64,000 bases of DNA from Oasisia sp. SBJ-2009 (lineage: Eukaryota > Annelida > Polychaeta > Sabellida > Siboglinidae), in NCBI GenBank assembly GCA_964017155.1, contig OZ024855.1:434001-498000 (forward strand), read 5' to 3'. A model generated the notes under the pieces. The model had not been told where the DNA came from, did no database searches, and worked only from the letters and a program-made list of their open reading frames with translations. Below are positions 10,691 through 23,998 of this stretch, piece after piece. Position 1 is the stretch's first letter. Each line of letters begins with the position of its first letter. A program made the translations under genes and the position numbers.

Positions 10691-13600
10691 TTGTCGTTTT
10701 CCTCGATTTGTTTCCAAAAGTTGGCAAGACGACGCGCACGGTCAGTTGGTTTCGTCGAGAGAGTCGTAGTAACACCCCTTGCGTGGCACACGCCCGAGAA
10801 TACCGACCGGCGCGTGGAACTTGGCCTTTTATCTCGATTCTCAAAACTGATCCCCCGTAGACGGATCGGACTTTGTCGTTTTGCTCGATTTGTGCAACTA
10901 TCACCCTGTTAAGGTCGCCAAATGTCTTGACACCTCATCTAGTTAGTGGTTCATTATTACTCCCGCCGTTTACCCAGCGGTCGGCACGGAATTCTGTTGA
11001 AAAGAATGTAAACAGACATTTACGCTTCCCCAACTGATCCCCCGTAGACGGATCGGACTTTGTCGTTTTCCTCGATTTGTTTCCAAAAGTTGGCAAGACG
11101 ACGCGCACGGTCAGTTGGTTTCGTCGATAGAGTCGTAGTTACACTCCGTGCGTGTAATACGCCCGAGAAGACCGACCGGCGCGTCGAACTTGGCCGTTTC
11201 TCTCGATTCTCAAAACTGCTCCCCCGTAGACGGATCGGACTTTGTCGTTTTGCTCGATTTGTGCAACTATCACCCTGTTAAGGTCGCCAAATGCCTCGTC
11301 ACCTCATCTAGTTAGTGGTTCATTATTACTCCCGCCGTTTACCCAGCGGTCGGCACGGAATTCTGTTGAAAAGAATGTAAACAGAATTCCCCAACTGATC
11401 CCCCGTAGACGGATCGGACTTTGTCGTTTTCCTCGATTTGTTTCCAAAAGTTGGCAAGACGACGCGCACGGTCAGTTGGTTTCGTCGATAGAGTCGTAGT
11501 TACACTCCGTGCGTGGAATACGCCCGAGAAGACCGACCGGCGCGTCGAACTTGGCCATTTCTCTCGATTCTCAAAACTGATCCCCCGTAGACGGATCGGA
11601 CTTGGTCGTTTTCCTCGATTTGTGCAACTATCACCCTGTTAAGGTCGCCAAATGCCTCGTCACCTCATCTAGTTAGTGGTTCATTATTACTCCCGCCGTT
11701 TACCCAGCGGTCGCCACGGAATTCTGTTGAAAAGAATGTAAACAGACTTCCCCAACTGATCCCCCGTAGACGGATCGGACTTTGTCGTTTTCCTCGATTT
11801 GTTTCCAAAAGTTGGCAAGACGACGCGCACGGTCAGTTGGTTTCGTCGAGAGAGTCGTAGTTACACCCCTTGCGTGGCACACGCCCGAGAAGACCGACCG
11901 GCGCGTCGAACTTGGCCGTTTCTCTCGATTCTCAAAACTGATCCCCCGTAGACGGATCGGACTTTGTCGTTTTGCTCGATTTGTGCAACTATCACCCTGT
12001 TAAGGTCGCCAAATGTATTGACACCTCATCTAGTTAGTGGTTCATTATTACTCCCGCCGTTTACCCAGCGGTCGGCACGGAATTCTGTTGAAAAGAATGT
12101 AAACAGACATTTACGCTTCCCCAACTGATCCCCCGTAGACGGATCGGACTTTGTCGTTTTCCTCGATTTGTTTCCAAAAGTTGGCAAGACGACGCGCACG
12201 GTCAGTTGGTTTCGTCGAGAGAGTCGTAGTTACACTCCGTGCGTGTAATACGCCCGAGAAGACCGACCGGCGCGTCGAACTTGGCCGTTTCTCTCGATTC
12301 TCAAAACTGATCCCCCGTAGACGGATCGGACTTTGTCGTTTTCCTCGATTTGTGCAACTATCACCCTGTTAAGGTCGCCAAATGCCTCGCCACCTCATCT
12401 AGTTAGTGGTTCATTATTACTCCCGCCGTTTACCCAGCGGTCGGCACGGAATTCTGTTGAAAAGAATGTAAACAGACTTCCCCAACTGATCCCCCGTAGA
12501 CGGATCGGACTTTGTCGTTTTCCTCGATTTGTTTCCAAAAGTTGGCAAGACGACGCGCACGGTCAGTTGGTTTCGTCGAGAGAGTCGTATTTACACCCCT
12601 TGCGTGGCACACGCCCGAGAAGACCGACCGGCGCGTCGAACTTGGCCGTTTCTCTCGATTCTCAAAACTGATCCCCCGTAGACAGATCGGACTTTGTCGT
12701 TTTCCTCGATTTGTGCAACTATCACCCTGTTAAGGTCGCCAAATGCCTCGTCACCTCATCTAGTTAGTGGTTCATTATTACTCCCGCCGTTTACCCAGCG
12801 GTCGGCACGGAATTCTGTTGAAAAGAATGTAAACAGACATTTATGCTTCCCCAACTGATCCCCCGTAGACGGATCGGACTTTGTCGTTTTCCTCGATTTG
12901 TTTCCAAAAGTTGGCAAGACGACGCGCACGGTCAGTTGGTTTCGTGGAGAGAGTCGTAGTTACACTCCGTGCGTGGAATACGCCCGAGAAGACCGACCGG
13001 CGCGTCGAACTTTTCCGTTTCTCTCGATTCTCAAAACTGATCCCCCGTAGACGGATCGGACTTTGTCGTTTTCCTCGATTTGTGCAACTATCACCCTGTT
13101 AAGGTCGCCAAATGCCTCGTCACCTCATCTAGTTAGTGGTTCATTATTACTCCCGCCGTTTACCCAGCGGTCGGCACGGAATTCTCTTGAAAAGAATGTA
13201 AACATAATTCCCCGACTGATCCCCCGTAGACGGATCGGACTTTGTCGTTTTCCTCGATTTGTTTCCAAAAGTTGGCAAGACGACGCGCACGGTCAGTTGG
13301 TTTCGTCGAGAGAGTCGTAGTTACACTCCGTGCGTGGAATACGCCCGAGAAGTCCGACCGGCGCGTCGAACTTGGCCGTTTCTCTCGATTCTCAAAACTG
13401 ATGCCCCGTAGACGGATCGGACTTTGTCGTTTTGCTCGATTTGTGCAACAATCACCCTGTTAAGGTCGCCAAATGTCTTGACACCTCATCTAGTTAGTGG
13501 TTCATTATTACTCCCGCCGTTTACCCAGCGGTCGGCACGGAATTCTGTTGAAAAGAATGTAAACAGACATTTACGCTTCCCCAACTGATCCCCCGTAGAC

Positions 13601-13789
13601 GGATCGGACTTTGTCGTTTTCCTCGATTTGTGCAACTATCACCCTGTTAAAGTCGCCAAATGCCTCGTCACCTCATCTAGTTAGTGGTTCGTTATTACTC
13701 CCGCCGTTTACCCAGCGGTCCGCACGGAATTCTGTTGAAAAGAATGTAAACATACTTCCCTAACTGATCCCCCGTAGACGGATCGGACT
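10691..13789. repeat. 3099-bp higher-order repeat, copy 2
   Basis: It has the same monomer order as copy 1, in direct tandem: 10691, 11060, 11421, 11782, 12151, 12512, 12881, 13242 and the half at 13611. The frames compared differ from copy 1 at one base, G at 13403 (CTGATGCCCC), where copy 1 has C at 10304. Such near-identity implies a recent duplication, or an assembly duplication. Confidence 0.88.
13611..13789. repeat. Orphan 179-bp B half-monomer 2
   Basis: Same length, flanks and GTTAAAGTCG marker as the half at 10512. It closes the second 3099-bp repeat. Confidence 0.93.
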
Positions 13790-16700
13790 TTGTCGTTTTC
13801 CTCGATTTGTTTCCAAAAGTTGGCAAGACGACGCGCACGGTCAGTTGGTTTCGTCGAGAGAGTCGTAGTTACACCCCTTGCGTGGCACACGCCCGAGAAG
13901 ACCGACCGGCGCGTCGAACTTGGCCGTTTCTCTCGATTCTCAAAACTGATCCCCCGTAGACGGATCGGACTTTGTCGTTTTGCTCGATTTGTGCAACTAT
14001 CACCCTGTTAAGGTCGCCAAATGTATTGACACCTCATCTAGTTAGTGGTTCATTATTACTCCCGCCGTTTACCCAGCGGTCGGCACGGAATTCTGTTGAA
14101 AAGAATGTAAACAGACATTTACGCTTCCCCAACTGATCCCCCGTAGACGGATCGGACTTTGTCGTTTTCCTCGATTTGTTTCCAAAAGTTGGCAAGACGA
14201 CGCGCACGGTCAGTTGGTTTCGTCGAGAGAGTCGTAGTTACACTCCGTGCGTGTAATACGCCCGAGAAGACCGACCGGCGCGTCGAACTTGGCCGTTTCT
14301 CTCGATTCTCAAAACTGATCCCCCGTAGACGGATCGGACTTTGTCGTTTTCCTCGATTTGTGCAACTATCACCCTGTTAAGGTCGCCAAATGCCTCGCCA
14401 CCTCATCTAGTTAGTGGTTCATTATTACTCCCGCCGTTTACCCAGCGGTCGGCACGGAATTCTGTTGAAAAGAATGTAAACAGACTTCCCCAACTGATCC
14501 CCCGTAGACGGATCGGACTTTGTCGTTTTCCTCGATTTGTTTCCAAAAGTTGGCAAGACGACGCGCACGGTCAGTTGGTTTCGTGGAGAGAGTCGTAGTT
14601 ACACTCCGTGCGTGGAATACGCCCGAGAAGACCGACCGGCGCGTCGAACTTTTCCGTTTCTCTCGATTCTCAAAACTGATCCCCCGTAGACGGATCGGAC
14701 TTTGTCGTTTTCCTCGATTTGTGCAACTATCACCCTGTTAAGGTCGCCAAATGCCTCGTCACCTCATCTAGTTAGTGGTTCATTATTACTCCCGCCGTTT
14801 ACCCAGCGGTCGGCACGGAATTCTCTTGAAAAGAATGTAAACAGAATTCCCCGACTGATCCCCCGTAGACGGATCGGACTTTGTCGTTTTCCTCGATTTG
14901 TTTCCAAAAGTTGGCAAGACGACGCGCACGGTCAGTTGGTTTCGTCGAGAGAGTCGTAGTTACACTCCGTGCGTGGAATACGCCCGAGAAGTCCGACCGG
15001 CGCGTCGAACTTGGCCGTTTCTCTCGATTCTCAAAACTGATCCCCCGTAGACGGATCGGACTTTGTCGTTTTGCTCGATTTGTGCAACAATCACCCTGTT
15101 AAGGTCGCCAAATGTCTTGACACCTCATCTAGTTAGTGGTTCATTATTACTCCCGCCGTTTACCCAGCGGTCGGCACGGAATTCTGTTGAAAAGAATGTA
15201 AACAGACATTTACGCTTCCCCAACTGATCCCCCGTAGACGGATCGGACTTTGTCGTTTTCCTCGATTTATTTCCAAAAGTTGGCAAGACGACGCGCACGG
15301 TCAGTTGGTTTTGTCGAGAGAGTCGTAGTTACACTCCGTGCGTGGAATACGCCCGAGAAGACCGACCGGCGCGTCGAACTTGGCCTTTTCTCTCGATTCT
15401 CAAAACTGATCCCCCGTAGACGGATCGGACTTTGTCGTTTTGTTCGATTTGTGCAACAATCACCCTGTTAAGGTCGCCAAATGTCTTGACACCTCATCTA
15501 GTTAGTGGTTCATTATTACTCCCGCCGTTTACCCAGCGGTCGGCACGGAATTATGTTGAAAAGAATGTAAACAGACATTTACGCTTCCCCAACTGATCCC
15601 CCGTAGACGGATCGGACTTTGTCGTTTTCCTCGATTTGTTTCCAAAAGTTGGCAAGACGACGCGCACGGTCAGTTGGTTTCGTCGAGAGATTCGTAGTTA
15701 CACTCCGTGCGTGGAATACGCCCGAGAAGACCGACCGGCGCGTCGAACTTGGCCGTTTCTCTCGATTCTCAAAACTGATCCCCCGTAGAAGGATCGGACT
15801 TTGTCGTTTTCCTCGATTTGTGCAACTATCACCCTGTTAAGGTCGCCAAATGCCTCGTCACCTCATCTAGTTAGTGGTTCATTATTACTCCCGCCGTTTA
15901 CCCAGCGGTCGGCACGGAATTCTCTTGAAAAGAATGTAAACAGAATTCCCCAACTGATCCCCCGTAGACGGATCGGACTTTGTCGTTTTCCTCGATTTGT
16001 TTCCAAAAGTTGGCAAGACGACGCGCACGGTCAGTTGGTTTCGTCGAGAGAGTCGTAGTTACACTCCGTGCGTGGAATACGCCCGAGAAGTCCGACCGGC
16101 GCGTCGAACTTGGCCGTTTCTCTCGATTCTCAAAACTGATCCCCCGTAGACGGATCGGACTTTGTCGTTTTGCTCGATTTGTGCAACTATCACCCTGTTA
16201 AGGTTGCCAAATGTCTTGACACCTCATCTAGTTAGTGGTTCATTATTACTCCCGCCGTTTACCCAGCGGTCGGCACGGAATTCTGTTGAAAAGAATGTAA
16301 ACAGACATTTACGCTTCCCCAACTGATCCCCCGTAGACGGATCGGACTTTGTCGTTTTCCTCGATTTATTTCCAAAAGTTGGCAAGACGACGCGCACGGT
16401 CAGTTGGTTTTGTCGAGAGAGTCGTAGTTACACTCCGTGCGTGGAATACGCCCGAGAAGACCGACCGGCGCGTCGAACTTGGCCTTTTCTCTCGATTCTC
16501 AAAACTGATCCCCCGTAGACGGATCGGACTTTGTCGTTTTGCTCGATTTGTGCAACAATCACCCTGTTAAGGTCGCCAAATGTCTTGACACCTCATCTAG
16601 TTAGTGGTTCGTTATTACTCCCGCCGTTTACCCAGCGGTCCGCACGGAATTCTGTTGAAAAGAATGTAAACATACTTCCCTAACTGATACCCCGTAGACG

Positions 16701-17439
16701 GATCGGACTTTGTCGTTTTCCTCGATTTGTTTCCAAAAGTTGGCAAGACGACGCGCACGGTCAGTTGGTTTCGTCGAGAGAGTCGTAGTTACACCCCTTG
16801 CGTGGCACACGCCCGAGAATACCGACCGGCGCGTGGAACTTGGCCTTTTCTCTCGATTCTCAAAACTGATCCCTCGTAGACGGATCGGACTTTGTCGTTT
16901 TGCTCGATTTGTGCAACTATCACCCTGTTAAGGTCGCCAAATGCCTCGTCACCTCATCTAGTTAGTGGTTCGTTATTACTCCCGCCGTTTACCCAGCGGT
17001 CCGCACGGAATTATGTTGAAAAGAATGTAAACATACTTCCCTAACTGATCCCCCGTAGACGGATCGGACTTTGTCGTTTTCCTCGATTTGTTTCCAAAAG
17101 TTGGCAAGACGACGCGCACGGTCAGTTGGTTTCGTCGAGAGAGTCGTAGTTACACCCCTTGCGTGGCACACGCCCGAGAATACCGACCGGCGCGTGGAAC
17201 TTGGCCTTTTCTCTCGATTCTCAAAACTGATCCCTCGTAGACGGATCGGACTTTGTCGTTTTGCTCGATTTGTGCAACTATCACCCTGTTAAGGTCGCCA
17301 AATGTCTTGACACCTCATCTAGTTAGTGGTTCATTATTACTCCCGCCGTTTACCCAGCGGTCGGCACGGAATTCTGTTGAAAAGAATGTAAACAGACATT
17401 TACGCTTCCCCAACTGATCCCCCGTAGACGGATCGGACT
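13790..17439. repeat. Rearranged monomer tract
   Basis: Monomers start at 13790, 14159, 14520, 14881, 15250, 15619, 15980, 16349, 16710 and 17071. Relative to the 3099-bp repeat, 13790 joins a post-orphan start to an 8683-type end, so three monomers are missing. Monomer 14520 joins a 12512-type start to a 12881-type end (GTTTCGTGGAGAGAG at 14579), so a 730-bp dimer is missing. The 15250-16709 stretch parallels 24729-26925 with 730 bp absent. Monomers 16710 and 17071 are near duplicates that share CTGATCCCTCG in their B boxes. Confidence 0.8.
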
Positions 17440-20400
17440 TTGTCGTTTTCCTCGATTTGTTTCCAAAAGTTGGCAAGACGACGCGCACGGTCAGTTGGTT
17501 TCGTCGATAGAGTCGTAGTTACACTCCGTGCGTGGAATACGCCCGAGAAGACCGACCGGCGCGTCGAACTTGGCCGTTTCTCTCGATTCTCAAAACTGAT
17601 CCCCCGTAGAAGGATCGGACTTTGTCGTTTTCCTCGATTTGTGCAACTATCACCCTGTTAAGGTCGCCAAATGCCTCGTCACCTCATCTAGTTAGTGGTT
17701 CATTATTACTCCCGCCGTTTACCCAGCGGTCGGCACGGAATTCTGTTGAAAAGAATGTAAACAGACTTCCCCAACTGATCCCCCGTAGACGGATCGGACT
17801 TTGTCGTTTTCCTCGATTTGTTTCCAAAAGTTGGCAAGACGACGCGCACGGTCAGTTGGTTTCGTCGAGAGAGTCGTAGTTACACCCCTTGCGTGGCACA
17901 CGCCCGAGAAGACCGACCGGGGCGTCGAACTTGGCCGTTTCTCTCCATTCTCAAAACTGATCCCCCGTAGACGGATCGGACTTTGTCGTTTTCCTCGATT
18001 TGTGCAACTATCACCCTGTTAAGGTCGCCAAATGCCTCGTCACCTCATCTAGTTAGTGGTTCATTATTACTCCCGCCGTTTACCCAGCGGTCGGCACGGA
18101 ATTCTGTTGAAAAGAATGTAAACAGACATTTATGCTTCCCCAACTGATCCCCCGTAGACGGATCGGACTTTGTCGTTTTCCTCGATTTATTTCCAAAAGT
18201 TGGCAAGACGACGCGCACGGTCAGTTGGTTTTGTCGAGAGAGTCGTAGTTACACTCCGTGCGTGGAATACGCCCGAGAAGTCCGACCGGCGCGTCGAACT
18301 TGCCCGTTTGTCTCGATTCTCAAAACTGATCCCCCGTAGACGGATCGGACTTTGTCGTTTTCCTCGATTTGTGCAACTATCACCCTGTTAAGGTCGCCAA
18401 ATGCCTCGTCACCTCATCTAGTTAGTGGTTCGTTATTACTCCCGCCGTCTACCCAGCGGTCCGCACGGAATTCTGTTGAAAAGAATGTAAACATACTTCC
18501 CTAACTGATCCCCCGTAGACGGATCGGACTTTGTCGTTTTCCTCGATTTGTTTCCAAAAGTTGGCAAGACGACGCGCACGGTCAGTTGGTTTCGTCGAGA
18601 GAGTCGTAGTAACACCCCTTGCGTGGCACACGCCCGAGAATACCGACCGGCGCGTGGAACTTGGCCTTTTATCTCGATTCTCAAAACTGATCCCCCGTAG
18701 ACGGATCGGACTTTGTCGTTTTGCTCGATTTGTGCAACTATCACCCTGTTAAGGTCGCCAAATGTCTTGACACCTCATCTAGTTAGTGGTTCATTATTAC
18801 TCCCGCCGTTTACCCAGCGGTCGGCACGGAATTCTGTTGAAAAGAATGTAAACAGACATTTACGCTTCCCCAACTGATCCCCCGTAGACGGATCGGACTT
18901 TGTCGTTTTCCTCGATTTGTTTCCAAAAGTTGGCAAGACGACGCGCACGGTCAGTTGGTTTCGTCGATAGAGTCGTAGTTACACTCCGTGCGTGTAATAC
19001 GCCCGAGAAGACCGACCGGCGCGTCGAACTTGGCCGTTTCTCTCGATTCTCAAAACTGCTCCCCCGTAGACGGATCGGACTTTGTCGTTTTGCTCGATTT
19101 GTGCAACTATCACCCTGTTAAGGTCGCCAAATGCCTCGTCACCTCATCTAGTTAGTGGTTCATTATTACTCCCGCCGTTTACCCAGCGGTCGGCACGGAA
19201 TTCTGTTGAAAAGAATGTAAACAGAATTCCCCAACTGATCCCCCGTAGACGGATCGGACTTTGTCGTTTTCCTCGATTTGTTTCCAAAAGTTGGCAAGAC
19301 GACGCGCACGGTCAGTTGGTTTCGTCGATAGAGTCGTAGTTACACTCCGTGCGTGGAATACGCCCGAGAAGACCGACCGGCGCGTCGAACTTGGCCATTT
19401 CTCTCGATTCTCAAAACTGATCCCCCGTAGACGGATCGGACTTGGTCGTTTTCCTCGATTTGTGCAACTATCACCCTGTTAAGGTCGCCAAATGCCTCGT
19501 CACCTCATCTAGTTAGTGGTTCATTATTACTCCCGCCGTTTACCCAGCGGTCGCCACGGAATTCTGTTGAAAAGAATGTAAACAGACTTCCCCAACTGAT
19601 CCCCCGTAGACGGATCGGACTTTGTCGTTTTCCTCGATTTGTTTCCAAAAGTTGGCAAGACGACGCGCACGGTCAGTTGGTTTCGTCGAGAGAGTCGTAG
19701 TTACACCCCTTGCGTGGCACACGCCCGAGAAGACCGACCGGCGCGTCGAACTTGGCCGTTTCTCTCGATTCTCAAAACTGATCCCCCGTAGACGGATCGG
19801 ACTTTGTCGTTTTGCTCGATTTGTGCAACTATCACCCTGTTAAGGTCGCCAAATGTATTGACACCTCATCTAGTTAGTGGTTCATTATTACTCCCGCCGT
19901 TTACCCAGCGGTCGGCACGGAATTCTGTTGAAAAGAATGTAAACAGACATTTACGCTTCCCCAACTGATCCCCCGTAGACGGATCGGACTTTGTCGTTTT
20001 CCTCGATTTGTTTCCAAAAGTTGGCAAGACGACGCGCACGGTCAGTTGGTTTCGTCGAGAGAGTCGTAGTTACACTCCGTGCGTGTAATACGCCCGAGAA
20101 GACCGACCGGCGCGTCGAACTTGGCCGTTTCTCTCGATTCTCAAAACTGATCCCCCGTAGACGGATCGGACTTTGTCGTTTTGCTCGATTTGTGCAACTA
20201 TCACCCTGTTAAGGTCGCCAAATGCCTCGCCACCTCATCTAGTTAGTGGTTCATTATTACTCCCGCCGTTTACCCAGCGGTCGGCACGGAATTCTGTTGA
20301 AAAGAATGTAAACAGACTTCCCCAACTGATCCCCCGTAGACGGATCGGACTTTGTCGTTTTCCTCGATTTGTTTCCAAAAGTTGGCAAGACGACGCGCAC

Positions 20401-21629
20401 GGTCAGTTGGTTTCGTCGAGAGAGTCGTATTTACACCCCTTGCGTGGCACACGCCCGAGAAGACCGACCGGCGCGTCGAACTTGGCCGTTTCTCTCGATT
20501 CTCAAAACTGATCCCCCGTAGACAGATCGGACTTTGTCGTTTTCCTCGATTTGTGCAACTATCACCCTGTTAAGGTCGCCAAATGCCTCGTCACCTCATC
20601 TAGTTAGTGGTTCATTATTACTCCCGCCGTTTACCCAGCGGTCGGCACGGAATTCTGTTGAAAAGAATGTAAACAGACATTTATGCTTCCCCAACTGATC
20701 CCCCGTAGACGGATCGGACTTTGTCGTTTTCCTCGATTTGTTTCCAAAAGTTGGCAAGACGACGCGCACGGTCAGTTGGTTTCGTGGAGAGAGTCGTAGT
20801 TACACTCCGTGCGTGGAATACGCCCGAGAAGTCCGACCGGCGCGTCGAACTTTTCCGTTTCTCTCGATTCTCAAAACTGATCCCCCGTAGACGGATCGGA
20901 CTTTGTCGTTTTCCTCGATTTGTGCAACTATCACCCTGTTAAGGTCGCCAAATGCCTCGTCACCTCATCTAGTTAGTGGTTCATTATTACTCCCGCCGTT
21001 TACCCAGAGGTCGGCACGGAATTCTCTTGAAAAGAATGTAAACAGAATTCCCCGACTGATCCCCCGTAGACGGATCGGACTTTGTCGTTTTCCTCGATTT
21101 GTTTCCAAAAGTTGGCAAGACGACGCGCACGGTCAGTTGGTTTCGTCGAGAGAGTCGTAGTTACACTCCGTGCGTGGAATACGCCCGAGAAGTCCGACCG
21201 GCGCGTCGAACTTGGCCGTTTCTCTCGATTCTCAAAACTGATCCCCCGTAGACGGATCGGACTTTGTCGTTTTGCTCGATTTGTGCAACAATCACCCTGT
21301 TAAGGTCGCCAAATGTCTTGACACCTCATCTAGTTAGTGGTTCATTATTACTCCCGCCGTTTACCCAGCGGTCGGCACGGAATTCTGTTGAAAAGAATGT
21401 AAACAGACATTTACGCTTCCCCAACTGATCCCCCGTAGACGGATCGGACTTTGTCGTTTTCCTCGATTTGTGCAACTATCACCCTGTTAAAGTCGCCAAA
21501 TGCCTCGTCACCTCATCTAGTTAGTGGTTCGTTATTACTCCCGCCGTTTACCCAGCGGTCCGCACGGAATTCTGTTGAAAAGAATGTAAACATACTTCCC
21601 TAACTGATCCCCCGTAGACGGATCGGACT
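17440..21629. repeat. 4190-bp copy of 6501-10690 (contains third 3099-bp HOR at 18531)
   Basis: Monomer spacing and most markers match 6501-10690 at an offset of 10,939 bp: 17440, 17801, 18170, then 18531 through the half at 21451. Several differences exist: T at the site that is C at 6580, AGAATTCCCCG instead of TAATTCCCCG near 21044, GAAGTCCGACC in monomer 20721, and CCAGAGGTCGG at 21005-21015. This copy is therefore more diverged than the tandem 3099-bp pair. Confidence 0.83.
21451..21629. repeat. Orphan 179-bp B half-monomer 3
   Basis: Same GTTAAAGTCG marker. It closes the third 3099-bp repeat and the first tandem 1639-bp unit. Confidence 0.93.
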
Positions 21630-23089
21630 TTGTCGTTTTCCTCGATTTGTTTCCAAAAGTTGGCAAGACGACGCGCACGGTCAGTTGGTTTCGTCGAGAG
21701 AGTCGTAGTTACACTCCGTGCGTGTAATACGCCCGAGAAGACCGACCGGCGCGTCGAACTTGGCCGTTTCTCTCGATTCTCAAAACTGATCCCCCGTAGA
21801 CGGATCGGACTTTGTCGTTTTCCTCGATTTGTGCAACTATCACCCTGTTAAGGTCGCCAAATGCCTCGCCACCTCATCTAGTTAGTGGTTCATTATTACT
21901 CCCGCCGTTTACCCAGCGGTCGGCACGGAATTCTGTTGAAAAGAATGTAAACAGACTTCCCCAACTGATCCCCCGTAGACGGATCGGACTTTGTCGTTTT
22001 CCTCGATTTGTTTCCAAAAGTTGGCAAGACGACGCGCACGGTCAGTTGGTTTCGTCGAGAGAGTCGTATTTACACCCCTTGCGTGGCACACGCCCGAGAA
22101 GACCGACCGGCGCGTCGAACTTGGCCGTTTCTCTCGATTCTCAAAACTGATCCCCCGTAGACAGATCGGACTTTGTCGTTTTCCTCGATTTGTGCAACTA
22201 TCACCCTGTTAAGGTCGCCAAATGCCTCGTCACCTCATCTAGTTAGTGGTTCATTATTACTCCCGCCGTTTACCCAGCGGTCGGCACGGAATTCTGTTGA
22301 AAAGAATGTAAACAGACATTTATGCTTCCCCAACTGATTCCCCGTAGACGGATCGGACTTTGTCGTTTTCCTCGATTTGTTTCCAAAAGTTGGCAAGACG
22401 ACGCGCACGGTCAGTTGGTTTCGTGGAGAGAGTCGTAGTTACACTCCGTGCGTGGAATACGCCCGAGAAGACCGACCGGCGCGTCGAACTTTTCCGTTTC
22501 TCTCGATTCTCAAAACTGATCCCCCGTAGACGGATCGGACTTTGTCGTTTTCCTCGATTTGTGCAACTATCACCCTGTTAAGGTCGCCAAATGCCTCGTC
22601 ACCTCATCTAGTTAGTGGTTCATTATTACTCCCGCCGTTTACCCAGCGGTCGGCACGGAATTCTCTTGAAAAGAATGTAAACAGAATTCCCCGACTGATC
22701 CCCCGTAGACGGATCGGACTTTGTCGTTTTCCTCGATTTGTTTCCAAAAGTTGGCAAGACGACGCGCACGGTCAGTTGGTTTCGTCGAGAGAGTCGTAGT
22801 TACACTCCGTGCGTGGAATACGCCCGAGAAGTCCGACCGGCGCGTCGAACTTGGCCGTTTCTCTCGATTCTCAAAACTGATCCCCCGTAGACGGATCGGA
22901 CTTTGTCGTTTTGCTCGATTTGTGCAACAATCACCCTGTTAAGGTCGCCAAATGTCTTGACACCTCATCTAGTTAGTGGTTCATTATTACTCCCGCCGTT
23001 TACCCAGCGGTCGGCACGGAATTCTGTTGAAAAGAATGTAAACAGACATTTACGCTTCCCCAACTGATCCCCCGTAGACGGATCGGACT

Positions 23090-23268
23090 TTGTCGTTTTC
23101 CTCGATTTGTGCAACTATCACCCTGTTAAAGTCGCCAAATGCCTCGTCACCTCATCTAGTTAGTGGTTCGTTATTACTCCCGCCGTTTACCCAGCGGTCC
23201 GCACGGAATTCTGTTGAAAAGAATGTAAACATACTTCCCTAACTGATCCCCCGTAGACGGATCGGACT
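23090..23268. repeat. Orphan 179-bp B half-monomer 4
   Basis: Same marker and flanks. It closes the second 1639-bp unit of the 19991 block. Confidence 0.93.
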
Positions 23269-23998
23269 TTGTCGTTTTCCTCGATTTGTTTCCAAAAGTT
23301 GGCAAGACGACGCGCACGGTCAGTTGGTTTCGTCGAGAGAGTCGTAGTTACACTCCGTGCGTGTAATACGCCCGAGAAGACCGACCGGCGCGTCGAACTT
23401 GGCCGTTTCTCTCGATTCTCAAAACTGATCCCCCGTAGACGGATCGGACTTTGTCGTTTTCCTCGATTTGTGCAACTATCACCCTGTTAAGGTCGCCAAA
23501 TGCCTCGCCACCTCATCTAGTTAGTGGTTCATTATTACTCCCGCCGTTTACCCAGCGGTCGGCACGGAATTCTGTTGAAAAGAATGTAAACAGACTTCCC
23601 CAACTGATCCCCCGTAGACGGATCGGACTTTGTCGTTTTCCTCGATTTGTTTCCAAAAGTTGGCAAGACGACGCGCACGGTCAGTTGGTTTCGTCGAGAG
23701 AGTCGTATTTACACCCCTTGCGTGGCACACGCCCGAGAAGACCGACCGGCGCGTCGAACTTGGCCGTTTCTCTCGATTCTCAAAACTGATCCCCCGTAGA
23801 CAGATCGGACTTTGTCGTTTTCCTCGATTTGTGCAACTATCACCCTGTTAAGGTCGCCAAATGCCTCGTCACCTCATCTAGTTAGTGGTTCATTATTACT
23901 CCCGCCGTTTACCCAGCGGTCGGCACGGAATTCTGTTGAAAAGAATGTAAACAGACATTTATGCTTCCCCAACTGATTCCCCGTAGACGGATCGGACT

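Larger units (their letters stand above)
19991..23268. repeat. 1639-bp HOR (4.5 monomers), two tandem copies
   Basis: The units are 19991-21629 and 21630-23268, each spaced 361-369-361-369 plus a 179-bp orphan B half. A third unit begins at 23269 but continues into a normal monomer at 24729 instead of the orphan half. Unit 1 carries CCAGAGGTCGG (21005-21015). Unit 2 carries CTGATTCCCCG near 22335. Single 1639-bp units also end the 3099-bp repeats at 9052 and 12151. Confidence 0.9.
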
